A stretch of 18,272 nucleotides of DNA from Bacteriovorax sp. UBA1852 (GTDB lineage: Bacteria; Bdellovibrionota; Bacteriovoracia; Bacteriovoracales; Bacteriovoracaceae): contig DDIK01000115.1 in assembly GCA_002338505.1 (NCBI GenBank), positions 1 to 18,272 on the forward strand, written 5' to 3'. How positions within the stretch are numbered: position 1 is the first letter of the stretch; the number at the start of each line of letters is the position of its first letter. A program made the position numbers and the translations under genes. Below, one piece after another: positions 8,200-14,361 of the stretch. The notes below the pieces were generated by a model, which worked only from the letters and a program-made list of their open reading frames with translations, made no database searches and was not told where the DNA came from.

Positions 8200-8769
8200 A
8201 TGAATGAATTTATAAAAAGAAGGGCCCATCTTAGGGCCCCGATTAACGACCATCTCTTATATAAGTGTAAAAACTACGTTCTTACAGGCTATTGCTCTAA
8301 TATCTCTGAAGGTGGTCTTCTCATAAGACATTTGGATCTTGTCCCTGAAGAAAGAGAATTTGAAGTTATGATTCCTTTAACGAGTTATCCGGACTTCTCA
8401 AAAATGAATATTGGAAAACTTCTTTCAACCACAAGAGATGTTTTTGAAAGGGATGTGATAACGGCTACCGTTTCACTCGAGAGATCTTTTGAGGGTCTTA
8501 ATGAAGTTGAGAGAACTTTACAGACCTCGATTGGTGTAAGAATGACTGATATGAGTAGAGAATCAAAGAATCTGATCTCTTCATATGTAAGTACATATTC
8601 AAAGAATATTATCTATCTCTTAGGCCTATTTGAACATAATGATAGAAAGACCTCTAGCGTTGCTTTAATTCGAAAAACCTCTGAGCTTCTTGGATACGAT
8701 AGTGAAGAGAAAATGTCGCTACTAAGACTTAAAATTCTTCATGACTATCAAAGTCTTGAGTCGCTATAG
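8200..8769 (+). CDS. PilZ-domain protein, probable cyclic di-GMP receptor
   Basis: Both PilZ signature motifs are present near the N-terminus: R8-A-H-L-R12 (RxxxR) and N34-I-S36-E-G-G39 (NxSxxG). In known PilZ proteins these residues bind cyclic di-GMP. The 189-residue protein continues with a PilZ-like beta region to about 120, then a mostly helical C-terminal extension (about 120-189) that I do not recognise. There is no signal peptide or membrane segment. The ATG at 8200 is four bases after the phoH stop and lacks a clear ribosome binding site, so translation is probably coupled to phoH. The frame runs back to a TTG at 8149 inside phoH, an unlikely start. Its last 22 bases overlap the end of the convergent gene. 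Confidence 0.82.
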   Translation: MNEFIKRRAHLRAPINDHLLYKCKNYVLTGYCSNISEGGLLIRHLDLVPEEREFEVMIPLTSYPDFSKMNIGKLLSTTRDVFERDVITATVSLERSFEGLNEVERTLQTSIGVRMTDMSRESKNLISSYVSTYSKNIIYLLGLFEHNDRKTSSVALIRKTSELLGYDSEEKMSLLRLKILHDYQSLESL

Positions 8770-10220
8770 TCCTTATAAAAATATTCAAGAGATCTCCCAT
8801 ATTTTTCTTCTAGTGGAATATAAGCATCTTCTGGAATGTAGCGAATGATGTCTTTGAATTTTGACTTTTCGACCTTTAGCCAGTTTTCTTGAAAGACACT
8901 GGATGCAAGTAGTGGCTCAAGTGATTTAAAGAACTCGTCTGCTCGTTCAATTTTTGTGCATTTATTATTTTTAATCAGATCGAGCAGATCTACAAGTGCT
9001 ATGATCTCCTCTGAATCTTTATTAATTTCATCTATGGATATAGTGGGTTTCCAGAGATTGTCCGGTCTCTCTCTGGGGGCAGTCAACCAAAACGAATCAA
9101 CAACCTCTCCATTCTTTTCGATTAAAATATATTCATAAGGATAACCTGCTTTACTTTCTTTTGTTTCTCCAGACTCATTTGCAAACTCGTGACTTTCTAG
9201 AGCGATAGTAAGTGTATTTTTAACACTCCTAAACTGATAGCCTTCACCGATATTAAGAGTTCCATCATCCTTGGTAAGTTCACTTCTTATCCTTTTTAAA
9301 AGCTTGCGTCTTTTTCTTAGTGAGGAGCTAACTCCTTTGTTATTTCGTTTTTCTGCACGCGAGATGAGGAGCTTCTCAATTTCTTTTAACTTCGAGAGAC
9401 TCTCTTGTGTCTTTATTTGCTCTTTAACTTGGTCTTTATCTTCTTCTATGTTTGATTCAGTTATTTCGTATATATATGAAGGCATTTTTATAAAGAGTTC
9501 TTCATTTTTCAAAATATCATCAAAACTTACTACTTCTTCGTTTGTTTCCATTGCGACGACAGGATGGTTCCAGACTTTGATACTTGAGTCTATTTCGATA
9601 ACAATAGACTCATTCTTACTTAAGTTACTTACTAATTGATGATGGAGAGTATGAGCAGCGAGGTCATCATAACCAAGCTCTTGATATATACTATAAGCTT
9701 TCCCGCCGGGCATATCTTCACTATAGTTTCTCTTTCCATAGTATTTAACGTATTTTTCATCTATTTTATATAGGGCAGTGAACAACTCTTTAAGTTCTCC
9801 TCGAGATAATAGAATACCATCACATATAATTCCCGAGGTACTATGAATGAGTTCTGGAACAATTGGATTTGTATTTGCAGCACTCCAGCGATTGCAAAAG
9901 CCCTCCCATCCATATTTCTTTGTATCAAAGAATTTGTCTCCGTAGTTTTCAACCAAGGAATATTCTTGTGTTGTTAAATTTTGTCGTATCTCATCAAACT
10001 TATGAAGTACGGACTTATTCAAGGCTTCTTGATTTAAACCATTAATTGTACCCATTACGCTTAATATATTATCCATAGGATGATCTGTATTTACAATTTC
10101 GCCTTTTACATAAGGAAGATAGGTTGAAGAGTAGGGTTTGTAGTTTAGTGAATATGACTGTACTTTTGCTCTTAAGCTAAGGCATGAGAACAATAGTATG
10201 AGCGTTATTAGTATATTCAT
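8748..10220 (-). CDS. Secreted protein resembling the transglutaminase-elicitor family
   Basis: The 490-residue product has an N-terminal signal (MNILITLILLFSCLSLRA). Cleavage after Ala19 is likely; a lipoprotein modification at Cys13 is less likely because Phe occupies the position two before it. The segment GFCNRWSAA (C109, W112), then LSRGELKELF (138-147), paired histidines (193-194) and VWNHPV (216-221) recall the Cys-x-x-Trp, helix and W-N-x-P-V pattern I associate with TGase_elicitor proteins. If so, C109 and a later His would be catalytic and the enzyme would cross-link or cut proteins. This rests on remembered motifs and is not certain. A Lys/Arg/Glu-rich helical stretch (about 255-315) divides it from a C-terminal region of unknown type. 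It overlaps the upstream 149-aa gene by four bases. Confidence 0.72.
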   Translation of the reverse strand: MNILITLILLFSCLSLRAKVQSYSLNYKPYSSTYLPYVKGEIVNTDHPMDNILSVMGTINGLNQEALNKSVLHKFDEIRQNLTTQEYSLVENYGDKFFDTKKYGWEGFCNRWSAANTNPIVPELIHSTSGIICDGILLSRGELKELFTALYKIDEKYVKYYGKRNYSEDMPGGKAYSIYQELGYDDLAAHTLHHQLVSNLSKNESIVIEIDSSIKVWNHPVVAMETNEEVVSFDDILKNEELFIKMPSYIYEITESNIEEDKDQVKEQIKTQESLSKLKEIEKLLISRAEKRNNKGVSSSLRKRRKLLKRIRSELTKDDGTLNIGEGYQFRSVKNTLTIALESHEFANESGETKESKAGYPYEYILIEKNGEVVDSFWLTAPRERPDNLWKPTISIDEINKDSEEIIALVDLLDLIKNNKCTKIERADEFFKSLEPLLASSVFQENWLKVEKSKFKDIIRYIPEDAYIPLEEKYGRSLEYFYKDYSDSRL

Positions 10221-10666
10221 TGATAGTACTTCTCTAGTCTTGTAATTCTTGGATCGCTATATTCACATATTTCGAAATAGTATTCTTTATTTTCGCACTT
10301 CTTTCCCTGAAGTCTGTTGAGTGCAGCTTGTGCGAATTTTAACTTCATTTTATTTTTATTCTCAATTTGAGTGATTCTTATAAGTTCTTTCTCTGTGTCT
10401 TTAAGGCCAAAAGCTGCAGCCGCATAAATAGTTAAGTAATTATATGAACTTTGGCTTTGTATCATTTTTAACTGAGATATTATTGACTGAGTTAACTTAT
10501 CTCTTGATTGCGCATATAGGTCTAGGGCTTTTTGATAGGCGTTGATCGTTTCGTTACACTTTTCTTTCTTTGTTAATTTACCACTGACACAACCATTGAT
10601 TCCTTTTGGGGAATTAGCAAAAGTTGTGCAGGAGAAAATTATAAATAAAGTGATGACCCTTATCAT
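10217..10666 (-). CDS. Small secreted helical protein of unknown function
   Basis: The 149-residue protein begins with a signal peptide (MIRVITLFIIFSCTTFA, cleavage near residue 17). The mature part holds two Cys near its start (C26 and C37) and two near its end (in KKCENK and EICEYS), suggesting disulfides that clamp a central helical body (about 40-125). I recognise no family. Its stop shares four bases (ATGA) with the start of the 490-aa transglutaminase-like gene, so the two are translationally coupled, and a role as partner, chaperone or inhibitor of that enzyme is possible but unproven. No strong ribosome binding site precedes its ATG, and the 99-aa gene lies 42 bp upstream, so it is probably read from that gene's transcript. 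Confidence 0.75.
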   Translation of the reverse strand: MIRVITLFIIFSCTTFANSPKGINGCVSGKLTKKEKCNETINAYQKALDLYAQSRDKLTQSIISQLKMIQSQSSYNYLTIYAAAAFGLKDTEKELIRITQIENKNKMKLKFAQAALNRLQGKKCENKEYYFEICEYSDPRITRLEKYYQ

Positions 10667-10708
10667 AACTATCTAATCGGTAGAAATAAAAAGAGCGTTA
10701 GTGAGAAA

Positions 10709-11008
10709 CTAGAGTAATTCGATATTCTTCTTTAAGAGAGATTTAATCATTAGGATTTGATTCTTAAGTTCTGGGTTCTCGTGACTTCTCTTATTGAACT
10801 CATCGAGTATAAGATTACTTTTTAGCGAAGCTTCTTCTTTGTCAGCAGTTGATAATTCATTTGATAATTCACTGACTTCGTTAATAAGCTCACTAAAGCT
10901 TAACAGTGAGAAATACTTGATAAGATCTTCTTTGTTTGACCTTTGTTCTTTATTATCATTCCAATCTTTTAAACTAACAACATTTACTCGCGAATTCATA
11001 GCTTTCAT
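10709..11008 (-). CDS. Small helical cytoplasmic protein under a three-operator promoter
   Basis: The 99-residue protein has no signal peptide, membrane segment or cysteine. After a short N-terminus (MKAMNSRVNVVSLKDWNDN) it is almost wholly helical and rich in Leu, Glu, Lys, Asn and Ser. I see no helix-turn-helix, zinc site or catalytic motif and recognise no family. The ATG at 11008 is preceded by AAAAGGA with a four-base spacer. Its promoter is unusual in holding three near-identical palindromes. The gene is the first of a probable three-gene minus-strand unit, with two secreted proteins downstream. It could be a regulator of that unit, but nothing in the sequence proves it. Confidence 0.65.
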   Translation of the reverse strand: MKAMNSRVNVVSLKDWNDNKEQRSNKEDLIKYFSLLSFSELINEVSELSNELSTADKEEASLKSNLILDEFNKRSHENPELKNQILMIKSLLKKNIELL

Positions 11009-11033
11009 ATAGTCCTTTTATTAACTCTTTTGT

Positions 11034-11050
11034 TTCACAACTTTTGTGAA
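11034..11050. repeat. Operator-like palindrome, copy 1 of 3
   Basis: TTCACAACTTTTGTGAA has perfect 7-bp arms (TTCACAA and TTGTGAA) around three bases. It touches the -10 element at its right end and covers the predicted transcription start near 11043, the position of a classical repressor site. Confidence 0.75.
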
Positions 11051-11078
11051 TAATGCTTTAAGAAGACTAAACTGACAA
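11050..11078 (-). promoter_or_regulatory. Sigma-70-type promoter of the 99-aa / 149-aa / transglutaminase-like unit
   Basis: Read on the minus strand, TTGTCA (11078-11073) and CATTAT (11055-11050) are separated by exactly 17 bases. The predicted start near 11043 gives a leader of about 35 bases with a ribosome binding site. Palindrome copy 1 overlaps its downstream edge and copies 2 and 3 lie just upstream of the -35. Confidence 0.55.
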
Positions 11079-11082
11079 TAAG

Positions 11083-11099
11083 TTCACAAGTTTTGTGTA
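11083..11099. repeat. Operator-like palindrome, copy 2 of 3
   Basis: TTCACAAGTTTTGTGTA matches the reverse complement of copy 3 at 16 of 17 positions; only one base of its right arm breaks the symmetry. It lies four bases upstream of the -35 element. Confidence 0.7.
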
Positions 11100-11113
11100 A
11101 AAGTTTCATAGTT

Positions 11114-11130
11114 TTCACAAAACTTGTGAA
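11114..11130. repeat. Operator-like palindrome, copy 3 of 3
   Basis: TTCACAAAACTTGTGAA has perfect 7-bp arms around AAC. Its centre is 31 bp from that of copy 2, close to three helical turns, so proteins bound at both would face the same side of the DNA. Copy 1 is 49 bp from copy 2, centre to centre. Confidence 0.75.
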
Positions 11131-11159
11131 GAGGTACTGGTAAGTCACTGTAATTATGA

Positions 11160-11768
11160 TTAAATTGAAGACTTCTTAGAAACCTTTTTAACGAAGAAAA
11201 AGAGAATAACGACAAGAGCTATTCCTCCAAAGAGGTAATTACTCTTTTTAACGTATTCAATAGCAACCTCTCCGTAGGTATAGTAAATATAGAAAAAGCT
11301 GACGCAAGAGATTGTACATGCAAAGAGATCCGCCATTGCAAATTTAAGAGCGTTCATCTTGCCAAGACCAGCTGACAAGAAGAGAGCATTTCTAAATCCA
11401 AATGGTACAAAGCGGCCAAATATAAGTGTAAGAACGCCATATTTCTTAAAGAAGGCATTAATGACTTCTAGTCTTTTTGGAGTCACCATCGAGGCGAATA
11501 ATTTGATTTTAAATAACTTTGTTCCAAGATAGCGACCGATAAAACCATAGCAAATTAAATCACTGACATAGGCTCCGGCAAATACAGCACTGAAGAGCTG
11601 CCATTTATACTCTGGGTTTTTCGCTGCTAAAATAGCTGAAGTAAAGAGCATCAGGTCTTCAGAGACCGGAATATTAAAGCCTGCTAAGAAGAGTAGTCCA
11701 AATATAATCAATGGTGCCCACTCGATATTGCTGTTGATAAGAACCATTAAATCATTAAATATTTCCAT
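11160..11768 (-). CDS. DedA-family membrane protein
   Basis: DedA (SNARE-associated/VTT) proteins are inner-membrane proteins linked to lipid flipping or ion-coupled transport and envelope integrity. This 202-residue member shows the family landmarks: an early acidic pair in a hydrophobic setting (IPVSEDLML, about 33-41), a glycine-rich segment (GRYLGTKLF), and the hallmark FGRFVPFGFRNALFLSAG near residues 117-134, where Arg residues and a Pro lie in a re-entrant loop. Hydrophobic segments occur near 18-32, 58-76, 110-132, 140-162 and 178-195, and the tail is lysine-rich. The start has AAGG eight bases upstream. A promoter with a 12-bp palindrome at its -35 lies upstream. No terminator is visible after the gene. 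Confidence 0.88.
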   Translation of the reverse strand: MEIFNDLMVLINSNIEWAPLIIFGLLFLAGFNIPVSEDLMLFTSAILAAKNPEYKWQLFSAVFAGAYVSDLICYGFIGRYLGTKLFKIKLFASMVTPKRLEVINAFFKKYGVLTLIFGRFVPFGFRNALFLSAGLGKMNALKFAMADLFACTISCVSFFYIYYTYGEVAIEYVKKSNYLFGGIALVVILFFFVKKVSKKSSI

Positions 11769-11797
11769 TATTATGCCCTTAGATAGATCATCATTTT

Positions 11798-11826
11798 ATT
11801 CTATCTCATAAATTTTGTCCGGACAA
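11798..11826 (-). promoter_or_regulatory. Promoter of the DedA gene with palindrome TTGTCCGGACAA at the -35
   Basis: On the minus strand TTGTCC (11826-11821) and TAGAAT (11803-11798) are spaced by 17 bases. The -35 is half of a perfect 12-bp palindrome at 11815-11826, so a protein bound there would block polymerase. The -10 lies about 30 bp upstream of the DedA start codon. Confidence 0.5.
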
Positions 11827-11875
11827 TTTATATAGACGTGTTCATTTGAGAGAAGGTATGTAGTTAGAGGCTTTA

Positions 11876-11911
11876 AAGTTTGTCCCCGTCAAAGACACGG
11901 GGACAAAACTT
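11876..11911. repeat. GC-rich hairpin of REP type
   Basis: The arms AAGTTTGTCCCCGT (11876-11889) and ACGGGGACAAAACTT (11897-11911) pair over 14 bp with one bulged A, around a seven-base loop. The stem is far richer in G and C than its surroundings. It lies just downstream of the secreted-protein gene's stop (11929-11927) and could stop transcription or protect the mRNA, but no T-run follows on either strand. GTCCCCG hairpins of this kind recur as dispersed repeats in many bacteria, so a REP element is likely; no second copy is seen in this window. Confidence 0.6.
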
Positions 11912-11926
11912 AAGAAGAGAAAGAAA

Positions 11927-12415
11927 TTATTTAAGTGTCGCTGTTGTCTTGTCAGTTCCTTCTTGATAATTCAAAGATAATTTCCAACGAAAGTTAATTA
12001 TTCGACTTGGATAAATATTGAGATAGTAATCAACATTATTTGATTTTTTGAAGGTCTTAGCTTTATTGATCTTGAGAGTAACTCCTGCAAGTTTAGTCGA
12101 TCTGATTCCAGTTTCTACTTCAGGTGTATATGTCCATGGTGTATTGATACCTTCTGCAAAGACCGCAACCGCAGGGGAGCTGTAAAACTCTTGTGCCTTA
12201 AACTTGTTGTCCACACATTGTCCATCTGTTGTATAAAACTTCACTTCTACAAGTTCGGCATTTTCAAACACTATTTTTGGTGAAGTTGAACGACTAGCAT
12301 AGCGACCTTCATTCTCATCAAGAGAGCAATCGATTGGCATAACTGGTTTAAGATTGACTTCTTTTGCAAATGTTAGTGGTGACAATAGAATCACGACTGA
12401 GAGTATTTTAAGCAT
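11927..12415 (-). CDS. Small secreted protein of unknown function
   Basis: The start is set at the ATG at 12415, six bases after AAGGA; the frame also has an ATG at 12421, but there the ribosome binding site abuts the codon with no spacer. The resulting 162-residue protein has a signal peptide (MLKILSVVILLSPLTFA). The mature part has two Cys (in PIDCSL and GQCVDN) that could form a disulfide, then alternating hydrophobic/polar stretches with many Tyr, Thr and Asn, suggesting a beta-sandwich in the periplasm or outside the cell. I recognise no family. It is divergent from the 575-aa protein gene, with about 150 bp of shared control region, and is followed by the GC-rich hairpin. Confidence 0.75.
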   Translation of the reverse strand: MLKILSVVILLSPLTFAKEVNLKPVMPIDCSLDENEGRYASRSTSPKIVFENAELVEVKFYTTDGQCVDNKFKAQEFYSSPAVAVFAEGINTPWTYTPEVETGIRSTKLAGVTLKINKAKTFKKSNNVDYYLNIYPSRIINFRWKLSLNYQEGTDKTTATLK

Positions 12416-12513
12416 TTTCATTCCTTTTAAGTGTCTAATGTTTGAACAATTGTAAACACTCTATTGAGTTATATTAGTATTCTTATCAATATAATTATTA
12501 GAGTTGGTATCAA

Positions 12514-12542
12514 AGTTGCTTCTTATTTGAAAGTGTTATTGT
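12514..12542 (+). promoter_or_regulatory. Candidate promoter for the 575-aa exported protein
   Basis: TTGGTA (12514-12519) and TATTGT (12537-12542) are spaced by 17 bases, with four of six matches each. An alternative pair, TTGAAA (12527) and TATAAA (12551), would start transcription inside the ribosome binding site (AAGGAAA) and is less likely. The 12422-12571 gap is very AT-rich and shows no strong dyad. Confidence 0.3.
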
Positions 12543-12571
12543 AAAAATTTTATAAAATAAGAAGGAAAACC

Positions 12572-14299
12572 ATGAAAACTTCATTTAGAAAGAGTATTGC
12601 CTACTATTTACTAATATCTGCTTCTTTAGCTACGCCAGTCCTTGCAGGAGACGTTGGAGTAAATGTTGAATCTTCAGGACCATATAAACTAGATCAACAA
12701 TCGTTTGCTGATATATACCGCTTTAAAGACTCATTTGATGGTACTCGTTACCAAAGACAAGCACTGACTAGAGAAATCGCAAATTGTTCTATTGAGGACT
12801 GCTATGAGCTGTTCACAACACCTATTATGAACTTTAAACAAGGATTCATTGAAGAATTTGGAGAAGAGAAAGGAAATAGTTATTTTCTTACAGTACTATC
12901 TGGAATGATAGCCAGTCAAAGTCAAGAGTTAAGCTCAAGGGCTCTCGAAGCTGGAAAATTTGGTCTTAGTTTTGAGGAAAAAATTTATATATCTCAAAAC
13001 CTCGGTGACGTCATGGCTTCTAATTATGACTATGCTCGTGCTGATGAAGGTACTGGAGCTGAAGGTGTTGTTACAAAAAATGAGCTCTATAGTGCAATTA
13101 GAGAAAATATTGAAGCAGGTGTTTGTCGTGATATCGCAACAGCTCAAGCTTCTGCACTTAATGATCTTGGAGTAAGTAATGTCTACGTCATTGGTTTCTC
13201 AACTATTGATGGTGGCCATGCAACAGTTATAGCACAGGATAAAGAAAATCCATCTCAAGTTGTTCACATAAATTATGGTGATGTTAGTCTTCAAAGCTCA
13301 CTTACTTCAGGAATATTCAACCAAAATACCTACGCTCCAGATGCCGGTTCAGCCATTCAAATTTATGATGCTTTTGGAAAAACTATTGATAAAGTTCCTT
13401 CTGAAGTTGGCTATATTCTTTTAAAGACGGCTGGTCTTAATCCAGAGGATTATGGTGCTGGTGTATCAAGAAGGGGAGTTCATCTCGTTTCGGTTGATTA
13501 TGTCAGTGGTAATGTAAAGGTTACGATGTCAGGTGCAAGTACTGCTTCAGGCAATCAGGTGGCATCACTTGGAGGTACATATACGGTACAGGATTCAGAG
13601 AATGCGACAGTGAAGATTGGAGGCGCGCTGAACTTACATAAGAGAGAGACTAATGAATATTCTCTTCAAAATACGGGATTTCTCTTAGGTCTTGAAACAA
13701 GTTTACGTACTAATAAATACGACTTTGGTCCATTAAAGAAAAACTTTCTCGAGCTCGGAATAGTAACTAATGTATATGCAGGTAAAGCAGAGAATAGCAG
13801 TATTGATAATACTGAAAGTGGTTCTGTTATAGATGCCATTACTCGAATCTCTGTAAGCTATCAAACTCAGGTTGATATTACAGATAGTGTGCAATTTACA
13901 ACTAGAGCCAGTGCAGACATGGCCTTTATGCAAGGGGACGTACGAGATGAGCAAAGCCGATCGCTCCAATATACTGGTGTGACTCTTTCTAATAATCTCC
14001 TCATAGATATTAGTGAAAACTATGAAGTTGAGTTTGAGAATAGAATCTATATTCGAAAAGGCTCAACAACGGCTGAGAATACATTCTACATAAAGTCAAA
14101 AGATGGAAAAAATGTTGTTGAAGTTGGATATGATCTTCCACTTTCTGAAAATGCACACCCTTGGATGGTTGGAGCTAATAAAGAAGTGAAAATAGGTTAT
14201 CAAAGAAGTGTTGGTAACTTTGATCTGAAGATTAAATATACAAATCTCATCGAGCTCAATGAGGGGTTTTATAATCTCGAAGTGAAAGGTAAATTCTAA
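12572..14299 (+). CDS. Exported protein: transglutaminase/cysteine-protease-like domain plus C-terminal beta-barrel-like domain
   Basis: The 575-residue product has a signal peptide (MKTSFRKSIAYYLLISASLA to about residue 25, cut after LAG or VLA). Residues 45-240 are helical and then carry AGVCRDIATAQASAL (C185), IDGGHATVIA (H216) and VHINYGD (N234/D237). That Cys at a helix start, followed by a His strand and an Asn/Asp strand, is the arrangement of the transglutaminase-like fold, so a Cys-His catalytic pair is inferred. From about 300 to 575 the sequence is alternating polar/hydrophobic strands ending in Phe (LEVKGKF), as in outer-membrane barrels. A surface-anchored protein-modifying enzyme is the natural reading. 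The start has AAGGAAA upstream. I recognise no named family for the whole protein. Confidence 0.78.
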   Translation: MKTSFRKSIAYYLLISASLATPVLAGDVGVNVESSGPYKLDQQSFADIYRFKDSFDGTRYQRQALTREIANCSIEDCYELFTTPIMNFKQGFIEEFGEEKGNSYFLTVLSGMIASQSQELSSRALEAGKFGLSFEEKIYISQNLGDVMASNYDYARADEGTGAEGVVTKNELYSAIRENIEAGVCRDIATAQASALNDLGVSNVYVIGFSTIDGGHATVIAQDKENPSQVVHINYGDVSLQSSLTSGIFNQNTYAPDAGSAIQIYDAFGKTIDKVPSEVGYILLKTAGLNPEDYGAGVSRRGVHLVSVDYVSGNVKVTMSGASTASGNQVASLGGTYTVQDSENATVKIGGALNLHKRETNEYSLQNTGFLLGLETSLRTNKYDFGPLKKNFLELGIVTNVYAGKAENSSIDNTESGSVIDAITRISVSYQTQVDITDSVQFTTRASADMAFMQGDVRDEQSRSLQYTGVTLSNNLLIDISENYEVEFENRIYIRKGSTTAENTFYIKSKDGKNVVEVGYDLPLSENAHPWMVGANKEVKIGYQRSVGNFDLKIKYTNLIELNEGFYNLEVKGKF

Positions 14300-14312
14300 T
14301 CTCGTAAAAAAA

Positions 14313-14339
14313 TAAAGATATTAGTGGTTTAGACGATAA
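14313..14339 (+). promoter_or_regulatory. Sigma-28 (FliA) promoter of the chemoreceptor gene
   Basis: TAAAGATA (14313-14320), an 11-base spacer and GACGATAA (14332-14339) match the FliA consensus TAAAGTTT-N11-GCCGATAA at 13 of 16 positions with exact spacing. Transcription would start near 14346, about 16 bases before the ATG and just before the ribosome binding site AAGGAAG. A methyl-accepting chemotaxis gene is a classic FliA target. Confidence 0.7.
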
Positions 14340-14361
14340 TTCATGCATCAAGGAAGAATTA

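Noticed and set aside
9271..9639. Plus-strand open frame of 122 codons
   Set aside because: It lies fully antisense within the 490-aa gene, has Ser/Phe/Leu-rich composition typical of antisense frames, and has no ribosome binding site.
11034..11130. The three palindromes as Rex or CRP binding sites
   Set aside because: Rex sites read TTGTGA-N6-TCACAA and CRP sites TGTGA-N6-TCACA. Here the arms are in the opposite order (TTCACAA then TTGTGAA) with a three-base spacer.
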